Below are positions 1-7,520 of a stretch of DNA of 12,851 nt, in pieces (position 1 is the stretch's first letter; every line of letters begins with the position of its first letter). The notes under the pieces were generated by a model that saw nothing but the letters and a program-made list of their open reading frames with translations, searched no databases and was not told where the DNA came from. The DNA is from Mycoplasmataceae bacterium (lineage in GTDB: Bacteria > Bacillota_I > Bacilli_A > Mycoplasmatales > Metamycoplasmataceae), in assembly GCA_017511585.1 (NCBI GenBank), contig JAFWJI010000046.1:1-12851 (forward strand). The letters run 5' to 3'. The translations under genes and the position numbers were made by a program.

Positions 1-2
1 AA

Positions 3-803
3 ATTATTAAATCTTTTTTTTCAACATTATTAGATATTTTTAAAAATAATATTTTTTATTCAAATTTATTAACAAAATTATTTATCAATTTATTTATTAA
101 TAAAAATCAATTAACTTCATTACAAAATGTTATCGATTTTTTATTTGAATGTTCTAATAAAGAATGTTGAACAGAAATATCTAAATTTAAAGTATCTAAA
201 TTAGATAAAAATAAATTTAATAATCTAATTAAAGGGATAAATTTATTATTTGATAATATGGATAAAAATGGTTTAATTTTCAACAATTTAATAAAACTAA
301 CTAATCCTAAAAATGTTATAAATCCAAATGGTAAACTTAATAAAATAGTTCTTATAAAGTATTTTGATAGATTATTTCATTTAAAAAAACCTTTAAATGA
401 TTTTACTAATTTACTAATTTCAGATTATGTTCTTAAAAATAAAGAAGACAAAAATAATATTTATTATAAGACGCTTTTTAGAACGTTATTACTTTCATTG
501 TTAGTACTTCGTCAATTGTTCCAAAAAAACATTGACGTAAATATTTTTATTGGAAAAAAATTATCAATTGTAAATTATGTATATAAGATGTTTGGTTTTA
601 AAAATGGTAAAAACAAAAATATTGATGATCTACTTTTAAATATGTTTTATCAAAAGGGAAATTACAATTTAAATATTATGAATAAAAACAACAAAAATAT
701 TTTTTGATTAATATTAACTTTTGATTGGGATAAACATTTAGAAGAAACTAATAATAAAAAAATATTTAATTTATTAAAAAATGGTTTTTTTGAAAAGAAT
801 TAA
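3..803 (+). CDS. Unrecognised Asn/Lys-rich protein, 3' part
   Basis: The reading frame is open from the left edge to a TAA at 801-803 (266 codons) when the two in-frame TGA codons (near 169 and at 705) are read as Trp; one TGG also occurs (726). The start lies outside the window. The product is rich in Asn, Lys, Leu and Ile. A leucine-rich stretch at about residues 158-174 of the visible part (around TLFRTLLLSLLVL) could be a buried or amphipathic helix, but it contains Arg and is not a clear membrane span. I see no catalytic motif and no cysteine cluster. The composition resembles large paralogous mollicute surface lipoproteins, but without the N-terminus no signal peptide or lipobox can be checked. 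It converges on rpmB. The coding call is solid; the function is unknown. Confidence 0.7.
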
Positions 804-804
804 A

Positions 805-841
805 TATAAAAAAATTCTTTATTTTTAACAATAAAGAATTT
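805..841. terminator. Bidirectional terminator between gene 1 and rpmB
   Basis: An 11-bp perfect inverted repeat (812-822 with 831-841, arms AAATTCTTTAT and ATAAAGAATTT) encloses an 8-nt loop. On the minus strand the stem is followed by a long U-run (complement of the A-run at 806-813), so it fits best as the rpmB terminator. The plus strand has only a weak T-tract, but the stem may also stop the first gene. Its position between two convergent genes supports the call. Confidence 0.75.
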
Positions 842-856
842 AAACATGTTTAAATT
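837..856. repeat. Perfect 20-bp palindrome
   Basis: Bases 837-856 read identically on both strands, with the centre at CATG (845-848). The left end overlaps the right arm of the adjacent terminator stem, so the two structures cannot form together in one strand. It may be a cruciform, a protein site or an A+T-rich coincidence. No function can be assigned. Confidence 0.6.
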
Positions 857-914
857 TATTATTTAATTAATACTAATAATTTGGAGAATTAAAAATATCA
901 AAATTATTTAATTT

Positions 915-1106
915 TTAAATTCTTCCTTGTTTTCTTAAAGTTCTAGCTGTTTTAACACTTACTTTATAAGTTACTTTTTTTCCATTTTCTAATAAAGTTA
1001 CTGTTTTTAAATTTAAGTTAAATTTTCTTTTAGTTGCATTCATAGCGTGTGAACGATAGTTACCAACTAATGCTTTTTTTCCAGTTAAATCATCTTTTCT
1101 TGACAT
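915..1106 (-). CDS. rpmB: 50S ribosomal protein L28
   Basis: This 63-residue protein of the large ribosomal subunit has the L28 signature at its N-terminus: [20 protein letters not shown], where SHAMN is characteristic of the family. The length is normal for bacterial L28. It has no cysteines, so this is the zinc-free form. The start at 1106 is fixed by the Shine-Dalgarno sequence AAGGAG (1121-1116) 9 nt upstream. The gene follows leuS on the same strand with a 39-nt gap that contains a possible -10 box, so it may be transcribed alone and with leuS. A strong terminator lies about 75 nt downstream. Confidence 0.97.
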   Translation of the reverse strand: MSRKDDLTGKKALVGNYRSHAMNATKRKFNLNLKTVTLLENGKKVTYKVSVKTARTLRKQGRI

Positions 1107-1115
1107 AATAATTCT

Positions 1116-1139
1116 CTCCTTAAAGTTTTAATAATTATA
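1116..1139 (-). promoter_or_regulatory. rpmB -10 box and Shine-Dalgarno
   Basis: On the minus strand a TATAAT box lies at 1139-1134, followed by AAGGAG at 1121-1116 and the rpmB ATG at 1106. No convincing -35 box is seen, which is common in mycoplasmas. The -10 box lies in the short gap after the leuS stop codon, so rpmB could be expressed independently of leuS. Confidence 0.55.
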
Positions 1140-1145
1140 TAATGG

Positions 1146-3503
1146 TTATATAACAAAATTAATATTTTTATTTTTAATATAAATTGTTTTTTTAATATTT
1201 TTATTTTCAATGAATTTTTTAACATTAGCATTTTCAAGTGCTAGTTTTATTATCTCTTGTTCATCTTCTTGTCCATTGATTTCAATTGTTCCTCTTAATT
1301 TTCCATTAACTTGAATTGAAATAATTATTTTTGTTTCAATAGTTTTTTGCTCATCATATGTTGGTCAATTTTGTTTTTCCATCATTTCTTCTTTTAGTTT
1401 TTCCATCAATTCTTCACTAATATGAGGAGCAAAAGGAGATAAAAGAATTAAAAAGTTTTTTAAATATTTAATGTCATTAATCTTATTTATTTTATACATA
1501 TGATTAATATAAACCATCATTTTAGAAATAGCAATATTAAATTTTAAATTTTCAATATTGTTTGTAACTTCTTTTATTGTTTTATGATAAATAATTTCTA
1601 ATTCTTCATCATTATGATTAGGATCTAAAATTATTTGGTTATTTAAATAATTTTCATACAATTTTCAAATTCGATCTAATCATTTTTTAATTCCTTCCAA
1701 ATTATTATCATTTCATGATTTTGAATCAGTTATTGGTCCCATAAACATTTCATAAACTCTTAATGCATCAGCTCCATAAGTTTGAATTATTTCATTAGGA
1801 TTTACAACATTACCTCTTGATTTAGACATTTTTTGGTTATCAGAACCTAAAATCATTCCTTGATTTACTAATTTTAAAAATGGTTCAGAAGTTGGAACGA
1901 TTTTTAAATCATATAAAACTTTATGTCAAAATCTAGCATATAATAAATGTAGTACAGCATGCTCTTGTCCGCCAATATATAAATCAACAGGTAATCATTT
2001 TTGGAATTTTTGATAAGCTTCTTTTGAATTTAAATCTATATATGAATCTTTATTTTTCAATATATAAGCTAGATAATATCAAGAAGATCCCGCTCATTGA
2101 GGCATTGTATTAGAATCTCTTTTATATTTTTTTCCATTAATTTCAACATTTATTCATTCTTTATTATTAGCTAAAGGAGATTCCCCTGTTCCAGATGGTT
2201 TAATATTTTCCATTTCTGGTAATTCAACTATATCTTCAACTAAGTATATGTTATTATTTTCATCAAATAAAATAGGAAATGGTTCTCCTCAATATCTTTG
2301 TCTTGCAAAAACTCAATCTTTTAATTTATATGAATGAACTTTTTCAAAATTTAAATCATATTTTTTAAGTGTTTTTTCAATTTCATTAATACTTAAATTT
2401 GAAAAATCTATTTCTTTTTCTTTTTCATTATTTATTTTCAAGTTGTTATAAATAAAAAATTCTTCATCTTTTTTATCTTTTGTAGGAACTGCCATTATAG
2501 CCCCTGTTCCAACATTTTCTAATACATATTCACCTATTCAAATTTCAATTTCATTTTTTGTAATTGGATGAATAGCATAGTATCCAGAAAATATACCTTC
2601 TTTATTTTTTTGAATTGATATTTCTTTTTTAGATTTTTTATTATATTTATCTTGGAAATTTTTAATTTTTTCATTATTTAGACAATATTGTTTTACAAAT
2701 CAATGATTTGGTGTTAAAACAACACTTTCTACATCCATAATAGTTTCAATTCTTGTAGTAAAAATTTTTATTGTTGAATTTGTATCATTTTTTATTTCAA
2801 AATCAACTTGATAACCTTCCATTTTTCCAATTCAATTTTTTTGTAATTGAATTAATGAATTTGGTCAATCAACTTCTTCTAAACCTTCTAATAATTTATC
2901 AGCATAATTTGTTATTTTTAAAACCCATTGTTTCATAGGTTTTTTAATAACAGGAAATCCTCCACGTTCACTAATTTTATTTCCAAATCCATCATCTAAA
3001 ACTTCTTCATTTGCTAGAACAGTACCTAATTCTTGACATCAATTAACTTCTATTTCTTTTATTTCGGCCAATCCTTTTTTATACATTTGTGTAAAAATTC
3101 ATTGGGTTCATTTATAGTATCTTTTATCTGTTGTATCTATTTCTTTATCATAATCATATGAAAAACCTAAAGACTTTAATTGTTCTCTAAAATTATCTAT
3201 ATTTTTTTGTGTAAAAATAGCAGGATTATTTCCTGTTTGAATAGCATATTGTTCTGCTGGTAATCCAAATGCATCTCAACCAATTGGATGTAGAACATCA
3301 AAATTATTTAATCTTTTATATCTTGCAATAATATCTGTTGCAGTATAACCTTCTAAATGTCCTACATGTAATCCAGATCCTGAAGGATATGGAAACATAT
3401 CTAAAACATAAAATTTTTTATTTTTATTTTCTGTAGTTTTAAAAGTGTTATTTTTAAATCAAATATTTTGCCATTTTTTTTCTATTTCATTGTGCTTATA
3501 CAT
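1146..3503 (-). CDS. leuS: Leucyl-tRNA synthetase
   Basis: This 785-residue cytoplasmic enzyme attaches leucine to tRNA(Leu) with ATP. The class I signatures are HVGH (residues 46-49, in [11 protein letters not shown]) and KMSKS (558-562). The bacterial LeuRS segment [15 protein letters not shown] follows the first half of the Rossmann fold. A CP1 editing domain is present at about residues 225-415, and it is followed by WVFARQRYWGEPFP and the anticodon-binding helices. The C-terminus carries the family's small tRNA-binding domain ([11 protein letters not shown]). Several TGA codons encode Trp. Conserved editing-site positions are changed: the usual TTRPDT reads TTRIET (249-254), and the usual HDxRD reads KDKKD (342-346). 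Discrimination against norvaline or isoleucine may therefore be weak. The start at 3503 is the first Met before [12 protein letters not shown], with no Shine-Dalgarno but a TATAAT 12 nt upstream. rpmB follows. Confidence 0.97.
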
Positions 3504-3515
3504 AATATATTGAAA

Positions 3516-3521
3516 ATTATA
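3516..3521 (-). promoter_or_regulatory. leuS -10 box
   Basis: TATAAT on the minus strand at 3521-3516 lies 12 nt before the leuS ATG. Transcription would begin about 5 nt before the start codon, so the mRNA would have almost no leader and no Shine-Dalgarno site. No clear -35 box is seen. Confidence 0.5.
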
Positions 3522-3577
3522 ATTTAAATATAAAATTAATTCATTAATTTTGAAATATGAAATTTATAACTTTACAA

Positions 3578-3586
3578 TGTTATAAT
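3578..3586 (+). promoter_or_regulatory. Extended -10 promoter of the small membrane protein gene
   Basis: The sequence TGTTATAAT at 3578-3586 matches the extended -10 consensus (TG-N-TATAAT). Transcription would begin near 3593, giving a leader of about 45 nt with GGAG at 3627-3630. It lies back to back with the leuS promoter. Confidence 0.55.
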
Positions 3587-3590
3587 GTTG

Positions 3591-3619
3591 ATTATATAAG
3601 TTAATTATATAAACTTATA
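3591..3619 (+). repeat. Direct and inverted repeats in the leader of the small membrane protein gene
   Basis: An 8-bp perfect inverted repeat, TATAAGTT (3595-3602) and AACTTATA (3612-3619), is separated by 9 nt. The same stretch holds the direct repeat ATTATATAA at 3591-3599 and 3604-3612. It sits around the predicted start of transcription and before the Shine-Dalgarno site, so it could be an operator or an RNA hairpin. The sequence is purely A+T-rich apart from one G and one C, so chance is possible. Confidence 0.35.
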
Positions 3620-3637
3620 AATTTATGGAGTTTAATT

Positions 3638-3844
3638 ATGAAAATACAAAAAAATAAATTAATTGCTCTTATTTTTATGTTAATTCCTGTAATATCTATT
3701 ATTGGTGTAATAATCTATGTGATTGATATGATTAAAGGTAATTATTCTATGTTAGAAATTATTTTAGTAATATTAACAATACCATTTGGTGTTTTTGCTG
3801 CAATATTTTTATGATTAAATGCATTAGGAGTTTTAAAATTATAG
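3638..3844 (+). CDS. Small two-helix membrane protein, unknown function
   Basis: This 68-residue ORF starts at ATG 3638 with GGAG 7 nt upstream and ends at TAG 3842-3844; one TGA (in AIFLWLNAL) is read as Trp. A short basic N-terminus (MKIQKNK) precedes a first hydrophobic segment at about residues 8-30 and a second at about 39-60, separated by a loop with one Lys (MIKGNYSMLE). The likely topology is both ends inside. It has its own extended -10 promoter and a Rho-independent terminator, so it forms a single-gene unit between leuS and secA. Codon use matches its neighbours. I recognise no family. A role beside SecA in export is tempting, because SecE- and SecG-like proteins are also small, but nothing in the sequence shows it. 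Confidence 0.75.
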
Positions 3845-3881
3845 TTTTAATTTTTTAATGCAAAATTACATATTTTTAATT

Positions 3882-3914
3882 AAAGTAACACAATTTTAGT
3901 GTTGCTTTTTCTTT
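3882..3914 (+). terminator. Rho-independent terminator after the small membrane protein gene
   Basis: The arms AAAGTAACAC (3882-3891) and GTGTTGCTTT (3899-3908) form a 10-bp stem with one U-G pair and a 7-nt loop, followed by a T-rich tail (TTTTTCTTT). Confidence 0.85.
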
Positions 3915-3940
3915 ATTTTCAATCCATTTTTTAATATAAA

Positions 3941-3958
3941 TTTAGTAAAATTAAGTTT
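3941..3958 (+). promoter_or_regulatory. secA promoter with -10 box 7 nt before the ATG
   Basis: TAAAAT at 3946-3951 lies exactly 7 nt before ATG 3959. The 21 bases 3941-3961 differ at only two positions from the dnaA promoter and start (9921-9941). Transcription should begin at or next to the ATG, giving a leaderless mRNA; there is no Shine-Dalgarno site. This supports ATG 3959 as the genuine or ancestral secA start. Confidence 0.55.
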
Positions 3959-6622
3959 ATGAAATTATTTTTTAAAAAAAATGAAAATCAACAATCTAAT
4001 TCTTAAGTCAATAAAAAAGAAATAAAAGAAAAAAAAGCGATTCAAAAGAGACAAAATAAAAGAAAAAAAAGATCTATAAAAGAATTAGCTTTTAAATCGG
4101 CAGAATTTAGAGAAGCAGAATTTCTTTTAAAAAAAATAAATTATCTAGGTAGATCAATAAAAAATTTAACTGATGAACAATTAAGAAATAAAACAAGATT
4201 TTTTAAACAAAGACTTTCTAGAGGCGAAACATTAGATGATATTAGAATAGAAGCATTTGCTGTTGCTCGAGAAGCGGTTTTTAGAGTTTTAGGTAAAAGA
4301 CCTTTTGATGTTCAAATATTAGGTGGATTAATTTTAGATATGGGTTCTGTTGCTGAAATGAAAACAGGAGAAGGGAAAACCATTACTTCTATTGCTCCAA
4401 TTTATTTAAATGCTTTAGATGAAAAAGGAGTTATTGTTTCAACAGTTAATGAATATTTAGCAGAACGTGATTCACAAGAAATGGGAGAAGTTTTTAAATG
4501 ATTAGGATTAACTGTTGGTTTAAATAAAGTTGATATGTCTCCTCAATTAAAAAAACAAGCATATGCTTGTGATATTACATATTCGGTTCATTCAGAATTA
4601 GGATTTGATTATTTAAGAGATAATACAGTAAGAAGTATTGAAGAAAAAGTTCAAAGAGGATTAAATTATGCTTTGATTGATGAAGTTGATTCAATTTTAA
4701 TTGATGAAGCAAAAACCCCTTTAATTATTTCAGGTGGTGAAGAAAATGAATCTTCTTTATATACAAATGCAGATTTATTTGTTAAATCTTTAACTCCATC
4801 TGATTATTTTATAGATCAAGAAACTCAAGGAATTTCTTTATCTTTTAATGGAGTAGAAAAAGCTAATAAATGATATAAAACTGATAATTTATATAAAATC
4901 GAAAATACTGAAATTGTTCATAGAATTCAAAATGCACTTAGAGCAAATTTGGTAATGAAAAAAGATTTTGAATATGTTGTTATGAATGACAAAATTGAAT
5001 TAGTAGATCAATTTACAGGTCGTATCATGGAAGGACGTTCTTATTCAGAAGGATTACAACAAGCAATCCAAGCTAAAGAGAATGTAAAAATAGAACCAGA
5101 AACTAAAACAATTGCAACAATTACTTATCAAAATTTTTTTCGTATGTTTAAAAAATTATCAGGAATGACAGGAACAGGGAAAACTGAAGAATCAGAATTT
5201 ATTAATACCTATAATATGAGGGTAAATGTTATTCCAACAAATAAACCAATATTAAGAATTGATCATGAGGATCAAATATATTTGACAATGAATGCAAAAT
5301 ATAAAGCATTAGTTGAAGAAATTAAAAGAATTCATAAAAAAGGACAACCTATTTTAGTTGGAACTACTCAAGTTGAAGAATCAGAATATTTACATCAATT
5401 ATTGGTTAAAGAAGGATTACAACATACAGTTTTAAATGCAAAGCAAAATTTAGCAGAAGCAGAAATAATTAAAAAAGCTGGAGTATTAAATGCAATTACA
5501 ATTGCAACAAATATGGCCGGTCGTGGAACAGACATTAAATTAGGAGAAGGGGTTAAAGAAGTTGGTGGACTTTTTGTTCTAGGAACAGATAAATCAGAAT
5601 CTAGAAGAATAGATAATCAATTAAAAGGTAGAGCAGGTAGACAAGGAGATGTAGGAGAGTCTAAATTTTTTCTTTCAATAGAAGATCGTTTAATTCAAAG
5701 ATTTTCTCTTCAGGATAAGTGAAAAGAAATATTTAAAGAATTTAAAGAAAATAAAATTACAGGCGGTCAAATTGTTAAAGCTTTTGAAAGAGCACAAAGA
5801 AAAATAGAAGGTTTTAATTATGACTCTAGAAAAAGTGTTTTAAATTATGACGATGTTGTTCGTAAACAAAGAGAATTATTATATAAACAAAGAGATTTAG
5901 TTTTAAAACTAAGATATTTATCAAATATTGTTAAAAGAATGATTAGTAATGTTTCTAAACAAATTTTATTTTTAAGTAATGTTATTCAAGAAAACGGAAG
6001 TATTTCATATGATAATTTAGTAAATTATTTTAATGAAAATTTTTTAAAAAAAGATGCCCAAAATTTACAACTAAAAAAAGAAGATATAATTCATTTCCCT
6101 GTTGATGCATTACCTAATTTTTTTAAGGAAAAATTAAATAATATCTTTGATCAACAAGAAAAAATAATTAATGAAAAAGGTTCGACACAAGCATTTCAAT
6201 CTTTTTTAAGAAGTATCATTTTAAATAAATTAGATTTTTATTGACAAGAACATATTAATGTTATGGACAAATTAAGATCTTCTGTTCATGTTGTTCAATA
6301 TTCACAAAAAAACCCATACCAAATTTATACAGAAGAAGGTTCTAATAAATTTAATGAAATGGTAGATATTATTGCTTGAAACACTATTTCAGCTATTTTT
6401 ACTGAAATATTTACTTTTACAAGAGAATCAAAATCACAAAGCGATATAGTAAATCCAGATTTATTACAAAACATTATTACTGATAAATTCAATGAAATGA
6501 ATCAAAAAGATTTTGTTGAATTTTTAGAAGGTAAACAATCTTTAGACTTGAAATTTGAATATCAAGATCCAATTCAAGCTGAATTGATTGAGTTAGATTT
6601 AGCAATAAGAAACCTTAAATAA
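3959..6622 (+). CDS. secA: Preprotein translocase ATPase SecA, with an in-frame TAA at codon 16
   Basis: SecA is the motor that pushes unfolded preproteins through SecYEG. From ATG 3959 there are 887 codons before TAA 6620-6622, with TGA read as Trp. Motifs, numbered from that ATG, are Walker A TGEGKT (136-141), DEVD (241-244) followed by [20 protein letters not shown] (521-525) and GRAGRQGD (557-564). The helical scaffold has [22 protein letters not shown]. The C-terminal zinc-binding tail is absent. The oddity is at the 5' end: codons 1-15 ([15 protein letters not shown]) are followed by TAA at 4004-4006, then a Lys-rich stretch leading into the normal SecA sequence ([18 protein letters not shown]). 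The first in-frame ATG after it is at 4340 (codon 128), too late for an intact protein. Translation may start at ATA 4022 or ATT 4040, or use frameshifting or readthrough; otherwise the TAA is a mutation or sequencing error. Confidence 0.93.
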
Positions 6623-6645
6623 ATAAGTAGAAAAATATTATTTTT

Positions 6646-6655
6646 TGTTTATAAT
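6646..6655 (+). promoter_or_regulatory. -10 box for the rplU-rpmA transcript
   Basis: TATAAT at 6650-6655, preceded by TG at 6646-6647, lies 28 nt after the secA stop. It would start a transcript near 6662 with a leader of about 119 nt before rplU. Confidence 0.55.
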
Positions 6656-6661
6656 TTTTTC

Positions 6662-6768
6662 TAGTTACTTGAAGTAACCGTTCTAAAGAAGGTTTAATTA
6701 AAATAGATTATTCTATACCTCAAAGACGAGCCACGTTTAAGAATTTTTGAATGTTGCTTAAAAACCGC
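6662..6768 (+). promoter_or_regulatory. Structured leader of the ribosomal protein L21 leader type
   Basis: The region is richer in G and C than its surroundings and can form several stems. GTTACT/AGTAAC (6664-6678) is one, and the partly competing ACC-TTC/GAA-GGT (6677-6693) is another. Further stems are ATAGA/TCTAT (6703-6716) and TTTAAG/CTTAAA (6736-6762). The unstructured segment ACCTCAAAGACGAGCCAC (6717-6734) lies between them. Structured leaders upstream of rplU are known in Firmicutes (the L21 leader family) and are thought to act in feedback control by a ribosomal protein. The assignment rests on position and structure. A covariance-model search is the decisive test. Confidence 0.6.
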
Positions 6769-6780
6769 AAAGGAGACAAA

Positions 6781-7080
6781 ATGATAGCAATTATCAAAAC
6801 TGGTGGTAAGCAATTACTTGTTAAAAAAGATGATGTTATTTATATTGAAAAAGTAGAAGGTAATCAAGGAGATAAAATTACTTTTTCAGAAGTTCTACTT
6901 GTAGATAAAAAAATAGGAACACCTTTTGTTAAAGGTGCTGTAGTTTCTGGAATTATCGAAAAACAAGGTAAAGGTAAAAAAATAGTTGTTTATCGTCACA
7001 ATGCAAAATCAACACACAAAAGAAAATTAGGTCATCGTCAACCTTATACAAGAGTAAAAATTGACGAAATTAAAGGATAG
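6781..7080 (+). CDS. rplU: 50S ribosomal protein L21
   Basis: This 99-residue protein of the large subunit binds 23S rRNA. The N-terminus MIAIIKTGGKQLLVKKDDVI matches the L21 start (AIIKTGGKQ, then V, then D). The C-terminal signature is present as KSTHKRKLGHRQPYTRVKI, corresponding to the usual K..KRRKGHRQ.YT...I. The start is ATG 6781 because AAAGGAG (6769-6775) lies 5 nt before it. An ATG ten codons upstream (6751) is in frame but overlaps the leader stem and lacks a Shine-Dalgarno site. rpmA follows after 10 nt in the same operon. Confidence 0.97.
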   Translation: MIAIIKTGGKQLLVKKDDVIYIEKVEGNQGDKITFSEVLLVDKKIGTPFVKGAVVSGIIEKQGKGKKIVVYRHNAKSTHKRKLGHRQPYTRVKIDEIKG

Positions 7081-7085
7081 GTGAT
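7079..7085 (+). promoter_or_regulatory. rpmA Shine-Dalgarno overlapping the rplU stop
   Basis: AGGTGAT at 7079-7085 matches the core complement of the 3' end of 16S rRNA and overlaps the rplU TAG (7078-7080). The spacing to the rpmA ATG is 5 nt, which suggests translational coupling of L21 and L27. Confidence 0.7.
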
Positions 7086-7090
7086 AATTC

Positions 7091-7348
7091 ATGGCAACAC
7101 ATAAGGCTGCGGGAAGTAGTAAAAATAATCGTGAATCACATAGTAAGCGTTTGGGACAAAAATTAAGTGATGGTCAATACACAAATGCTGGTCAAATAAT
7201 TTTTAGACAAAGAGGAACTAAAATTCATCCAGGAACAAATGTTGGTATTGGTGGAGATGATACCCTTTTTGCTTTAATTAGCGGATATGTAAAATACGAA
7301 GTTAAAAGAAACAGAACATATGCTTCTGTTTATGAAACTAGAAAGTAA
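7091..7348 (+). CDS. rpmA: 50S ribosomal protein L27
   Basis: This 85-residue protein lies near the peptidyl-transferase centre, where its N-terminal tail reaches towards the tRNA ends. The L27 signatures are [20 protein letters not shown] near the N-terminus and [20 protein letters not shown] in the middle. The protein begins directly with MATHKAAGS, so it lacks the cleavable N-terminal extension (ending in FF-A) typical of Firmicutes. The usual intervening gene for the processing protease Prp is also absent, because only 10 nt separate rplU and rpmA. The start is ATG 7091, set by AGGTGAT. The operon ends at the terminator at 7371. Confidence 0.97.
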   Translation: MATHKAAGSSKNNRESHSKRLGQKLSDGQYTNAGQIIFRQRGTKIHPGTNVGIGGDDTLFALISGYVKYEVKRNRTYASVYETRK

Positions 7349-7370
7349 TATTTTTTTATAAATATAATCA

Positions 7371-7404
7371 AACATTATTAAATTAACTAATAATGTTTTT
7401 TTTA
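7371..7404 (+). terminator. Rho-independent terminator of rplU-rpmA
   Basis: A perfect 10-bp stem, AACATTATTA (7371-7380) with TAATAATGTT (7388-7397), has a 7-nt loop and runs into a T-tract to about 7403. Confidence 0.88.
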
Positions 7405-7420
7405 AATTATTTTAATTGAT

Positions 7421-7460
7421 AAAAATAAAAAACCTTGCTATTTTAATAAAAAAAGCAAGG
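7421..7460 (-). terminator. Rho-independent terminator facing left
   Basis: CCTTGCT (7433-7439) and AGCAAGG (7454-7460) form a 7-bp stem with a 14-nt loop. On the minus strand the stem is followed by TTTTTTATTTTT (complement of 7432-7421); on the plus strand no T-tract follows. It therefore ends a minus-strand transcript, although no minus-strand gene is evident upstream of it, which supports the small RNA candidate. Confidence 0.65.
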
Positions 7461-7463
7461 CCT

Positions 7464-7469
7464 TATAAT
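7464..7469 (+). promoter_or_regulatory. Possible upstream -10 box for the methyltransferase gene
   Basis: TATAAT at 7464-7469 on the plus strand could start a transcript with a leader of about 95 nt ahead of the GTG at 7573, in addition to the start-proximal -10 box at 7560. It lies within the small palindrome CTTATAA-T-TTATAAG (7462-7476), so the match may be incidental. Confidence 0.25.
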
Positions 7470-7520
7470 TTATAAGTGTGGTCCATTCAAAATAAATTAT
7501 GGAACCAAATATATATTTTA

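Larger units (their letters stand above)
7421..7510 (-). ncRNA. Candidate small RNA on the minus strand
   Basis: Read on the minus strand, three hairpins follow one another: GGT(U)CCAU with AUGGACC (7506-7480, one bulged U), CUUAUAA with UUAUAAG (7476-7462), and CCUUGCU with AGCAAGG (7460-7433) followed by a U-rich tail (7432-7421). A weak promoter candidate, TATAAA at 7522-7517, would start a transcript near 7510, giving about 90 nt. No ORF of useful length is seen on this strand. These G+C-containing stems stand out in very A+T-rich DNA. The first two stems could instead form in the leader of the plus-strand methyltransferase gene. I cannot assign it to a known RNA family. Confidence 0.4.

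Noticed and set aside
66..74. TTATTAACA, resembling a DnaA box
   Set aside because: It is a single imperfect match inside a coding frame in A+T-rich DNA, with no cluster around it.
6623..6646. Possible terminator between secA and the rplU promoter
   Set aside because: Only a weak stem of A-U pairs (AAAAA with TTTTT) can be drawn, which is expected by chance here.
6751..6780. Upstream in-frame ATG giving L21 ten extra residues
   Set aside because: It lies within the leader stem and has no Shine-Dalgarno site, and the conserved L21 N-terminus begins at 6781 behind AAAGGAG.
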